Notes under the pieces: model-generated
Told to the model about the DNA's origin: nothing
Seen by the model: only the letters and a program-made list of their open reading frames with translations
Databases searched by the model: none
Shown here: positions 1 to 6,895 of the stretch, piece by piece
Numbering within the stretch: the stretch's first letter is position 1
How the letters are laid out: every line of letters starts with the position of its first letter
NCBI GenBank assembly: GCA_900540785.1
Contig: UQHF01000001.1
Location: forward strand, 124,001 to 188,000
DNA from: an uncultured Blautia sp.
GTDB taxonomy: Bacteria > Bacillota > Clostridia > Lachnospirales > Lachnospiraceae
Length of the DNA stretch: 64,000 nt
Reading direction: 5' to 3'
Translations under genes and position numbers: made by a program

Positions 1-932
1 CCGCACAGTCCCGGTGTTCCCGGAAGTACAATGTAAATACCGAAAGAAACTGCAAGTCCGATACAACCGCCTCCAATTACTTTCATACGGGAGTGAAGCT
101 TATCTGCCAGAAATCCTCCCACAATTCCGCCTACGCCCTGAAGCAGGTAGCGAACACCTCCTAATGTCGCTGCTGTTGTCGCAGTCATTCCATAAAACTG
201 CTGTGCATAAGTTGTCACATAACCAATCAGACCATATACACTGTATGCTGTAAAAATAATTCCTACTAAAAGCCATACTTTTGGAATCAGAAGACATTTG
301 AACATTCCTTTGACTACACTTCCAAGAGATTCTGTCTGCTCTTCCGTTTTTGTATCTTCAATCACAAACCAGTTTAAAATGCCGATAATAATAACAGCAA
401 CAGAACATACTCTGATTGCAGCTGCAGCACCGGCAATCTCATCTGCAAATGCAGAAAATGCCGCTGTCATCCCAAATACCAGAACCGCGTTAAGAATACC
501 TCTTAACCCTTCCTGCAGTCCAAACAGACGCCCCTGCTCCTCTTCTGTTCCCAACATACGGGTAGCTTTGATACAGGCTGACCAATATGTAATAATTGTT
601 GAGATTCCCATTAAAATAAAGATGACCCTGCTTACCTGGAATCCCGGGAATGTAGAGAACCAAAGTCCTAATGCTCCAGTTGCCAGAAATGAAAATGTCA
701 GAAGCTTCCTTGCAGAAAATTTATCTGCAATAATGCCGCCCACAAAGTAAGACAGGGTTGCCATAGCTGCATAACCGGAAGACAGAAGTCCCATCTGCTC
801 ATTGGTAAGATTCATCGCATTTTGGATAGGTACATAAAATGTCTCACGAATATACGGCAGCTGAAAAATGATTCCGGCGCCTGCTGCCAACAGCAGCAAC
901 GTACCATATTTTTTAATAAATGCTTTGTCCAT
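1..932 (-). CDS. MFS transporter, C-terminus cut by window edge
   Basis: Reading the minus strand from the ATG at 932 gives an open frame of 310 codons that runs off the window, so about two thirds of a usual 12-helix MFS permease (about 420 residues) is present. The start has a good site: GGAGGT lies 8 nt upstream. The protein opens with a short cytoplasmic end (MDKAFIKKYG) followed by alternating hydrophobic helices. The first cytoplasmic loop, GGIIADKFSARK, is the classic MFS G-x3-D-(R/K) loop between helices 2 and 3. The substrate is unknown. It is divergent from an acyl-CoA synthetase gene, which suggests uptake or export of an organic acid handled by that enzyme (inference). It has its own sigma-A promoter and a strongly structured leader. 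Confidence 0.85.
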   Translation of the reverse strand, partial: MDKAFIKKYGTLLLLAAGAGIIFQLPYIRETFYVPIQNAMNLTNEQMGLLSSGYAAMATLSYFVGGIIADKFSARKLLTFSFLATGALGLWFSTFPGFQVSRVIFILMGISTIITYWSACIKATRMLGTEEEQGRLFGLQEGLRGILNAVLVFGMTAAFSAFADEIAGAAAAIRVCSVAVIIIGILNWFVIEDTKTEEQTESLGSVVKGMFKCLLIPKVWLLVGIIFTAYSVYGLIGYVTTYAQQFYGMTATTAATLGGVRYLLQGVGGIVGGFLADKLHSRMKVIGGGCIGLAVSFGIYIVLPGTPGLC

Positions 933-954
933 AAAGTATTACCTCCATGTTTTA

Positions 955-1064
955 TTTGTTGATCGCTACAAATCAGGTCTCTGCTGCAGTCAGAAAACTG
1001 ATTTGTTTTTTTCAACAAAAAAAGAGCAAAGCAAGCCTTGTAAGGCGTTACTTTGCTCTTTTTT
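955..1064 (-). promoter_or_regulatory. Structured mRNA leader with terminator-like hairpin
   Basis: The 5' leader of the MFS mRNA (start predicted near 1075) carries two nested structures. First comes a terminator-like hairpin with 14-bp arms at 1018-1031 and 1051-1064, an inner GCCTT/AAGGC stem, and a run of U. Next is a three-tier hairpin: outer arms 955-962 with 1012-1019, middle arms 968-976 with 998-1006, and inner arms 980-983 with 991-994. The 3' edge and U tract of the first hairpin overlap the outer arm (1012-1019) of the second, so the two may exclude each other, as in an attenuator. No known riboswitch class was recognised. Confidence 0.6.
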
Positions 1065-1081
1065 CTCTCGTAACTGTTTGT

Positions 1082-1110
1082 ATTATACAATATTTTGTTA
1101 GAAAAGTCAA
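1082..1110 (-). promoter_or_regulatory. Sigma-A promoter of the MFS gene
   Basis: On the minus strand TTGACT (1105-1110) and TATAAT (1082-1087) are separated by exactly 17 bp. Transcription would begin near 1075, only about ten bases before the terminator-like hairpin of the leader. Confidence 0.8.
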
Positions 1111-1160
1111 TTCTAAACCGCCATAAAAAACATATATTGCACAACCCCCTGACAATTCAG

Positions 1161-1246
1161 TTGACATTCCTATGAAAATCAGGTATTATGAATACCAGAT
1201 AGCTTTGTCGCGTTAAAGCGTTGATTTCCCGCTGTACACGGGAAAT
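1161..1246 (+). promoter_or_regulatory. Promoter and leader hairpin of the acyl-CoA synthetase gene
   Basis: TTGACA (1161-1166) and TATTAT (1184-1189) have a 17-bp spacer. Downstream, in the predicted 5' UTR, a perfect 8-bp inverted repeat (ATTTCCCG at 1224-1231, CGGGAAAT at 1239-1246, 7-nt loop) ends just before the ribosome site. It could be an operator or an RNA hairpin. Confidence 0.7.
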
Positions 1247-1274
1247 ATATAAGAAAGGGAATGGAAAATTTATT

Positions 1275-2909
1275 ATGCCGCTTACTGATATATTAGAAAA
1301 AAACTGCCGTCTTTACGGAGACGATGTCTGTCTTGTAGAAATCAACCCGGAAATGCCGGAAACAAGACGCGTTACCTGGAAAGAATTTGAACTCATTGAG
1401 CCTGTGCGCGCTCCTTATTACAGAAGAGAGATCACCTGGAACGTATTTAATGAAAAAGCAAACCGCTTTGCCAATCTTCTTATTGAGCGCGGGGTGAAAA
1501 AAGGGGATAAGGTTGCTATTCTCCTTATGAACTGTCTGGAATGGCTCCCCATTTATTTTGGCATTTTAAAAGCAGGAGCGCTTGCCGTCCCTTTAAACTT
1601 CCGGTATTCCGCCGAAGAAATCCAGTACTGCCTTGATCTTGCAGAGGTGGATATTCTTGTATTCGGTCCGGAATTTATCGGCCGTGTGGAAGAAGTCGCT
1701 GATGAAATCGGAAAACACCGCCTTCTTTACTATGTTGGCGACGGCTGTCCCGGATTTGCCGAGGACTACACCATGCACACTGCAAACTGCTCCAGCCAGT
1801 CTCCGAAAATAGATGTAGATGACGAAGACTACGCAGCAATCTATTTTTCCTCCGGCACAACCGGCTTTCCAAAGGCGATCCTGCACACACACCAGGCGCT
1901 GTTACACGCGGCAAAAACAGAACAGCACCATCATCACCAGACAAAAGATGATGTTTTTCTCTGCATTCCGCCCCTTTATCACACTGGAGCAAAAATGCAC
2001 TGGTTTGGAAGTCTTCTGACAGGCGGAAAAGCTGTTCTCTTAAAAGGAGCAAACCCGGAATTTATCCTCCGCGCTGTATCTGAGGAAAAATGTACGATCG
2101 TGTGGCTTCTCGTTCCCTGGGCGCAGGACCTTCTGCTCGCCCTTGACAGCGGAAAATTAAAACTGGAAATGTACCAGCTGGAGCAGTGGCGGCTCATGCA
2201 CATTGGCGCACAGCCTGTTCCCCCAAGCCTTATTAAACACTGGAAACAGTATTTTCCACATCACCAGTACGATACCAATTATGGCTTGAGCGAGTCAATC
2301 GGCCCCGGCTGCGTACATCTTGGCGTGGAAAATATCCACAAAGTCGGAGCCATCGGAAAAGCAGGCTACGGCTGGGAGACAAAAGTAATTGATGAAAACG
2401 GAAATCCCGTAAAACAGGGGGAAGCCGGCGAGCTTGCCGTAAAAGGTCCCGGCGTTATGGTGTGCTACTATAATGACCCGAAATCTACAAAAGAAGTGCT
2501 TCATGACGGCTGGCTTTATACAGGTGACATGGCAATGGAGGACAAGGACGGCTTCCTCTTCCTGGTAGACAGAAAGAAGGACGTGATCATAAGCGGAGGG
2601 GAAAATATTTATCCCGTTCAGATTGAGGATTTCCTGCGGACAAACGAAAATATCCACGACGTGGCAGTCATCGGACTTCCCGATAAACGTCTCGGGGAAA
2701 TTTCCGCAGCTATCATATCCCTGAAACCGGGCTGTACCTGTACAGAAGAAGAAATCAATCTCTTTTGCCGCCAGCTTCCCCGGTACAAACGTCCCAGAAA
2801 AATTTTCTTCGCAGACGTACCAAGAAATCCAACCGGAAAAATTGAAAAACCGAAGCTTCGTGAAATTTACGGCGCTGCCCATCTTGTGGAGGCACAGAAC
2901 AGAGGATAG
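1275..2909 (+). CDS. AMP-forming acyl-CoA synthetase (adenylate-forming enzyme)
   Basis: This 544-residue protein belongs to the ANL adenylating superfamily, which activates a carboxylic acid as an acyl-AMP and then passes it to CoA. Visible motifs in order are the ATP loop SSGTTGFPK (about 192-200), the A5-like YGLSES (about 336-341), the YTGD motif (about 415-418), DRKKDVIISGGENIYP, and the C-terminal PTGKIEKPK whose Lys (about 522) is the adenylation lysine. The ATG at 1275 is preferred over an in-frame TTG at 1221 because the purine-rich AAGAAAGGGA lies between them, though its spacing is long (about 14 nt). The acid substrate cannot be read from the sequence. A divergent MFS transporter gene next door may move it. 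A strong terminator follows. Confidence 0.88.
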   Translation: MPLTDILEKNCRLYGDDVCLVEINPEMPETRRVTWKEFELIEPVRAPYYRREITWNVFNEKANRFANLLIERGVKKGDKVAILLMNCLEWLPIYFGILKAGALAVPLNFRYSAEEIQYCLDLAEVDILVFGPEFIGRVEEVADEIGKHRLLYYVGDGCPGFAEDYTMHTANCSSQSPKIDVDDEDYAAIYFSSGTTGFPKAILHTHQALLHAAKTEQHHHHQTKDDVFLCIPPLYHTGAKMHWFGSLLTGGKAVLLKGANPEFILRAVSEEKCTIVWLLVPWAQDLLLALDSGKLKLEMYQLEQWRLMHIGAQPVPPSLIKHWKQYFPHHQYDTNYGLSESIGPGCVHLGVENIHKVGAIGKAGYGWETKVIDENGNPVKQGEAGELAVKGPGVMVCYYNDPKSTKEVLHDGWLYTGDMAMEDKDGFLFLVDRKKDVIISGGENIYPVQIEDFLRTNENIHDVAVIGLPDKRLGEISAAIISLKPGCTCTEEEINLFCRQLPRYKRPRKIFFADVPRNPTGKIEKPKLREIYGAAHLVEAQNRG

Positions 2910-2913
2910 ACAA

Positions 2914-2945
2914 ACAGACCGCCAATTCGGCGGTCTGTAGTTTTA
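2914..2945 (+). terminator. Bidirectional intrinsic terminator
   Basis: A perfect 10-bp stem (ACAGACCGCC at 2914-2923, GGCGGTCTGT at 2929-2938) with a 5-nt loop is followed by TTTT. It ends the synthetase mRNA. On the other strand it sits just beyond the TGA at 2946 that closes the extended toxin frame. Confidence 0.85.
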
Positions 2946-3047
2946 TCAATATTCTATATGATTTTCAATTTGATATAGTTCCCTCAAAAATCCTAATGCT
3001 TCTTCTTTTCCATATGGCAGCCCGAACTGAGCAGTTCGGATTTCCTG

Positions 3048-3710
3048 CTATTCCATCTCTTTTATAAACTGGATAATATTTTCTTTTACCTTTCCTTCTG
3101 TATGTACATTCTTACTGGTATCCACAATCTGCAAAAGTCTGAAAACATCATTTTTATGTTTCTTTAAATCGCGCTCATTTACATGTTCTCCTGAATCTTT
3201 TCTTCTTGTAAGATCCAGCCATGCAAACATTTTAAACGGTATCAGATATTCCGCTTCCAAAACAGCAATTCCATCTATATTTCTTCTTCCCCGCTGCATA
3301 AACTCATAATATTCGTCATTCAAAAGGATAGCTGATAAACTTGATACCTCATCACTAATATGAACAGGAATAATCCCCTGTGGAATCTCCAGATGATAAC
3401 CCGGATTTCTGGAAAACAGCTCAATTTGCACAGGATAACCCTCTGTTGGTTCTGTAAAACGGTAGAAATGCACATTCTGGCTGTTTCTCCAGCCACATCT
3501 GTACTTGCCTTCTTTAATATATTCCCAAAATATCCGCACAAATTCTTCCGATTTATCTTCCAAAATCAAAATCAGGTCAATATCCTTTGTTGCACGAAAA
3601 TCCAAATCTGCTTCTGCCATTAATATATCACATGCTGCTCCGCCAATCACAGTATAACAATCTGAAAAATCACGAAACTTTTCTCTGAATGATTCAATTC
3701 CTGCTACCAT
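3048..3710 (-). CDS. AbiEii/AbiGii-like nucleotidyltransferase toxin, probably clipped by a nonsense codon
   Basis: The 220-residue product has the AbiEii-type nucleotidyltransferase signature: the GG pair in VIGGAACDIL followed by RATKDIDLIL, whose two Asp residues (about 41 and 43) bind metal. Toxins of this family transfer nucleotides, in some members to tRNA ends, and are neutralised by a partner encoded just upstream. The ATG at 3710 overlaps the end of that partner gene by 7 nt, so the two are coupled. The frame closes at an amber TAG (3048-3050), but 33 further in-frame sense codons follow before a TGA at 2946-2948, directly before a terminator. The downstream residues (for example LPYGKEEALGFLREL) look like real protein, so the gene probably lost its last 34 codons to a CAG-to-TAG change. 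Activity of the short form is unknown. Confidence 0.75.
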   Translation of the reverse strand: MVAGIESFREKFRDFSDCYTVIGGAACDILMAEADLDFRATKDIDLILILEDKSEEFVRIFWEYIKEGKYRCGWRNSQNVHFYRFTEPTEGYPVQIELFSRNPGYHLEIPQGIIPVHISDEVSSLSAILLNDEYYEFMQRGRRNIDGIAVLEAEYLIPFKMFAWLDLTRRKDSGEHVNERDLKKHKNDVFRLLQIVDTSKNVHTEGKVKENIIQFIKEME

Positions 3711-4660
3711 TTTATTCCCTCCAGACATTCTTGCAGACACATTTCCACTCGCTCATCTTCCTCTTCCATCAGAGAACAGATTAAAGAAACCGGGTCTACC
3801 ACATCTGTCTCTGAAAAAAGAAACGGATCATATTTCCACAATTCTAACTGAATCACTGTCTCTGTTTCCCACCGCTCATCAACTTCTCTTAATTCTTTTA
3901 TTTCATTGTTTCCTTTATAAACAGCTCTCACAGACTTTCTTGGCGGATTTAACATAGAACAGAAACTGAGCGCAGACTCTCCTGCATATAAGTAGTTTTC
4001 CTTCAACGCTTTCTCCAGCACTGTAATTTTTTTCTGAACCGGATTGATGAGGTAAGGTCTTGCTTTCTCGTAATATTCTCGTCCTTCAAATTTTTTTTTC
4101 ATTTGAATCGACTTTCCCTTTTTTTCTTCAATAATCAAGTCCATTGCAAGTAACTGTTCCGAGGCTCTTGTAATAGAAGTCCTCGTAAGCCCCATTGCCT
4201 CTGCCACATCAGATTTAGATACAGAGATATTTTTTTTCTGATAAAGTAAGTACAGAAACAACTGCTGTGTTGCCGGCATCATTTTATCCTTATCAATTAT
4301 CTTTGGTTTTGGAAATGACTCGCTCAGGACAATTCCCAAAAACGGAAGATAAATCTGTTCCGGCAAAGAGATAAACGGAATTTTTTCCCGGATTAACGCA
4401 GTTCGCTGCTGCTTTGTCATGCACGAAAAATCAAAAGCTGCCTGACAATGAAACGCCTCTCTGTATTTCACATATTGTTTTTTTAATGCAGAAACACGAA
4501 ATGAATCGTCCCCGGAAATATGAATCAGAACAAATTGAAAATCATCTCCGCGTATCCATTCTATTTCTCTCACAGCTAAATAAACAGGAAGAGACGGTAA
4601 TTTTTGAATCTTCTCACTTTTGACATTTATTCCCAACATATTACTTAACTGCTGCTTCAT
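3704..4660 (-). CDS. AbiEi-like antitoxin and transcription regulator
   Basis: This 318-residue protein precedes the nucleotidyltransferase toxin gene and overlaps it by 7 nt, the layout of AbiE-type (type IV) toxin-antitoxin pairs. A winged-helix domain lies at about residues 129-190 (SKSDVAEAMGLTRTSITRAS, then a basic wing), with a 120-residue N-terminal region holding PEQIYLPFLGI and a C-terminal half rich in charged helices. In known AbiEi proteins the winged helix is N-terminal, so this is a related but rearranged form. The ATG at 4660 has GGAGGC upstream. A near-perfect 12-bp palindrome lies just ahead of the gene, as expected for autorepression. Assignment as antitoxin rests on context more than on sequence. 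Confidence 0.65.
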   Translation of the reverse strand: MKQQLSNMLGINVKSEKIQKLPSLPVYLAVREIEWIRGDDFQFVLIHISGDDSFRVSALKKQYVKYREAFHCQAAFDFSCMTKQQRTALIREKIPFISLPEQIYLPFLGIVLSESFPKPKIIDKDKMMPATQQLFLYLLYQKKNISVSKSDVAEAMGLTRTSITRASEQLLAMDLIIEEKKGKSIQMKKKFEGREYYEKARPYLINPVQKKITVLEKALKENYLYAGESALSFCSMLNPPRKSVRAVYKGNNEIKELREVDERWETETVIQLELWKYDPFLFSETDVVDPVSLICSLMEEEDERVEMCLQECLEGIKW

Positions 4661-4691
4661 ATTCCGCCTCCTATTACTAACATTATTTTTT

Positions 4692-4736
4692 ATAATAACA
4701 TTTCAAATGTTATTATTCAATAAATTATGTTATTAT
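4692..4736. promoter_or_regulatory. Likely operator of the AbiE-like pair
   Basis: A perfect inverted repeat with 12-bp arms (4692-4703 and 4705-4716) and a single central base lies 32 bp before the antitoxin ATG. The half-site ATGTTATTAT recurs at 4727-4736, exactly 20 bp (two helical turns) from its copy at 4707-4716. The second copy overlaps the stop codon of the upstream amidohydrolase gene. This is the arrangement expected for cooperative autoregulation by the winged-helix antitoxin. Confidence 0.65.
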
Positions 4737-5599
4737 ATTTTAAATCTCTCTTTTATTATATCCTCCCCTCTCTGTATCCACTCCTTCATTTCCTCTGTCT
4801 CCCCGAGAATTTCACAGAAAGCCGCATATTCATCATAAATTCCCTGTCCATGAAAAACCATATACGCCCCGGCATCGCTTCCGAGAGCCACATTCACCTT
4901 TTTTTCAAAAGCAAGTCTTAAATTTCGCTCGCCCATTTCTATGATTGGAAGAAGAACTTTATCCTCATATCTTCCACAGCCTAAAAGATTTCTCACAGTC
5001 ACAAGAGTAGGCGTCCACACAATCCTGCTCTGTGCCAGCATCTCTATGGTTTCTTCGTCGATATAATTTCCATGTTCGATGCTGTCCATTCCCGCTTCGA
5101 TTGCAGAGCGTACTCCATATACTCCATTTGTATGGCTCATGACAGCCAGTCCCTCTCCATGTGCAATATGTACCAGCTCTTTTACCTCATCTGCCGGAAG
5201 GGGAGTTCCCGTAATTTTCCCCTGATTGTTAAAATCAAGAAGTCCGGTTGTCATAATCTTGATAAAATCTGCACCCTCTCTTTTTGCCTCGAGAACAAGA
5301 TCATGATACTCCTTCATGGTGGTGTAGGATTTTCCCACAATGTTTCCGTAATGTCCCTCTCTGTGAATGGCAAAAATGGGAGAACGATAGTCAATTCCAT
5401 ATTCCGGGGCAAGTTTCTTTGCCCTGCCAGAAACTCCAAGCGCATCTCCGCCGTCCCTGATAAATGTAATTCCTCGTTTTTGATATTCCTGAAAACAGTG
5501 GTGAATAATCCTGTCCTGCACTCCGTTTTTATGAAGGCTGACTGCCTCTTTATAATTCTTTCCATTCATGATCACATGCGCATGGCATTCTCCAAACAT
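4733..5599 (-). CDS. Amidohydrolase-superfamily metal hydrolase
   Basis: The 288-residue protein has the metal ligands of the amidohydrolase TIM barrel: ECHAHV at the N-terminus (HxH), the Lys region FIKIMTTG, HTNG and EHGNY histidines, and the late Asp in ALGSDAG. It resembles imidazolonepropionase- and prolidase-like members but is short, because it lacks the usual flanking beta-sandwich. The ATG at 5599 is preferred over a GTG at 5608 that lies inside the ribosome site (AGAGG, 8 nt from the ATG). It starts 5 nt after the AlaX stop codon, so the two are cotranscribed. The substrate is unknown. Cleavage of an N-acyl or cyclic amide of an amino acid would fit an AlaX neighbour, but this is only an inference. 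Confidence 0.75.
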   Translation of the reverse strand: MFGECHAHVIMNGKNYKEAVSLHKNGVQDRIIHHCFQEYQKRGITFIRDGGDALGVSGRAKKLAPEYGIDYRSPIFAIHREGHYGNIVGKSYTTMKEYHDLVLEAKREGADFIKIMTTGLLDFNNQGKITGTPLPADEVKELVHIAHGEGLAVMSHTNGVYGVRSAIEAGMDSIEHGNYIDEETIEMLAQSRIVWTPTLVTVRNLLGCGRYEDKVLLPIIEMGERNLRLAFEKKVNVALGSDAGAYMVFHGQGIYDEYAAFCEILGETEEMKEWIQRGEDIIKERFKI

Positions 5600-5604
5600 T
5601 TTTA

Positions 5605-6756
5605 TCACCTCTCAAAAAACTTTCGGATTTCTCCCTCAGAAGCAGAAACAGATCCCTGAACAAAGAAGGGCTTTCCTCCGCCTCTTCCATTTAACGCCTG
5701 GTTCATTTCTTTTGTAAACTCGTGGAGATTTCCGTCTTTTTCTCCCATCGCATACTTATATGTCCCGTCCCCGTTATCAGAAAAAACGGCGCAGCAGCCG
5801 CAGCAGGTCTGCATCACGGCATCAGTGAGTTTTCTCACACTGTCTGCCTCCATATTTTTCTTAAAAATAAGAACGCTTCCGGCGCCTTCCCATTTTTCTG
5901 CCTCTGCTTTAAAAATCTCCTCTTCCATATCAAGGATTTTTCCTTTTAAGCGGAAATTTTCTTCCTGAAGACGCTCCACTGCTTTAGAAGTCTCCTGCGG
6001 TTTTGCCGAAAGAAGAACCGATACCTTACTGTTTTCCTTTGCCATCTTTGAAAAATACTCTATAACGCGCTTTCCGCTTATCATTTCCACGCGCACTCCC
6101 TGGCGGAATTTCACAACAGACAGAAACTTGACAGCTCCGATTTCCCCTGTGTGCGTCACATGAGTTCCGCAGCAGGCGCAGATGTCTGTTCCCGGAAATT
6201 CCACAATACGTACCTGACCTGTCAGTTCTTTTTTGCTTCTGTAAGAAATATTTTCCAGTTCTTCCCCGGAAGGGTATGTAATCTGAACCGGTGTATTTTC
6301 CCAGATTTTCTCATTTACCCTGTCCTCAATTTCCTGTAGCTGTTCCTCGTCCAGAACTCCGCTGAAATCAATGGTGATCACATCGCTTCCCATATGAAAT
6401 CCCACATTATTATATCCATACTTCTCATGCACAAGACCGCTTACCATATGCTCGCCGGAGTGCTGCTGCATCAGGTCAAAACGGCGCTCCCAGTTGATTT
6501 TCCCATGAACCTTAGCCCCTTCTTCCAGAGCCTTATCTGTATAGTGGATCAGCTCCCCGTCTTTTTCCTGTACGTCCTTCACTTCTGCATCTCCAAGACT
6601 TCCGGTATCACAGGGCTGACCGCCTCCTTCCGGGTAAAAAGCGCTCTCGTCCAGAATAATCTCATAACCGTTTTTGCCTTCTCTGCACTTTAAAACCTTT
6701 GCGTCAAATTCTTTTATATATACATTTTCATAATATAAACGTCTTGTTTCCATCAT
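5605..6756 (-). CDS. Alanyl-tRNA editing protein AlaX (long form)
   Basis: This 383-residue protein matches the editing half of alanyl-tRNA synthetase. It carries the zinc ligands HSGEHMV (HxxxH) and CACCGTHVTH (CxxxH), an N-terminal AlaRS-like barrel (DESAFYPEGGGQPCDTG), a central coiled coil (about 255-295), and a C-terminal DHHA1-type region ending with a glycine-rich GRGGGKPF motif. AlaX proteins remove Ser or Gly wrongly attached to tRNA-Ala. The length agrees with the AlaX-L class, which keeps the DHHA1 domain. GAGGT precedes a tandem ATG-ATG, so 6756 or 6753 may be used. A sigma-A promoter lies 50-80 bp upstream. Confidence 0.9.
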   Translation of the reverse strand: MMETRRLYYENVYIKEFDAKVLKCREGKNGYEIILDESAFYPEGGGQPCDTGSLGDAEVKDVQEKDGELIHYTDKALEEGAKVHGKINWERRFDLMQQHSGEHMVSGLVHEKYGYNNVGFHMGSDVITIDFSGVLDEEQLQEIEDRVNEKIWENTPVQITYPSGEELENISYRSKKELTGQVRIVEFPGTDICACCGTHVTHTGEIGAVKFLSVVKFRQGVRVEMISGKRVIEYFSKMAKENSKVSVLLSAKPQETSKAVERLQEENFRLKGKILDMEEEIFKAEAEKWEGAGSVLIFKKNMEADSVRKLTDAVMQTCCGCCAVFSDNGDGTYKYAMGEKDGNLHEFTKEMNQALNGRGGGKPFFVQGSVSASEGEIRKFFER

Positions 6757-6806
6757 ATCTTACCTCTTTTCTGAAAAATTCCTTCCATATAATATTGTCT
6801 TACATC

Positions 6807-6835
6807 AGTATAGCCCCTGAAAAAAAGATTCGCAA
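6807..6835 (-). promoter_or_regulatory. Promoter of the AlaX-amidohydrolase operon
   Basis: On the minus strand TTGCGA (6830-6835) and TATACT (6807-6812) are 17 bp apart, about 50 bp before the AlaX start. Confidence 0.6.
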
Positions 6836-6843
6836 GTAAAGAA

Positions 6844-6889
6844 ATAGCAGTCTGTCTTAAGCGTTATTTTCTCTAAGACAAACTGCTAT
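6844..6889 (-). terminator. Terminator of the sugar operon
   Basis: Sixteen-base arms (6844-6859 and 6874-6889) pair with one mismatch just after the GH2 stop codon. The following bases on the minus strand (TTTCTTT) give a modest U tract. Confidence 0.7.
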
Positions 6890-6895
6890 CTTCTT

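Noticed and set aside
298..750. 150-codon plus-strand frame
   Set aside because: It lies opposite the MFS transporter gene and has no motif.
1018..1064. Terminator of a gene upstream of the MFS gene
   Set aside because: The neighbouring gene is on the opposite strand and points away, so nothing needs termination there; leader attenuation is more likely.
5072..5659. 195-codon open frame on the plus strand
   Set aside because: It is opposite the amidohydrolase and AlaX genes, both with clear motifs, and reads as low-quality hydrophobic sequence without a ribosome site.
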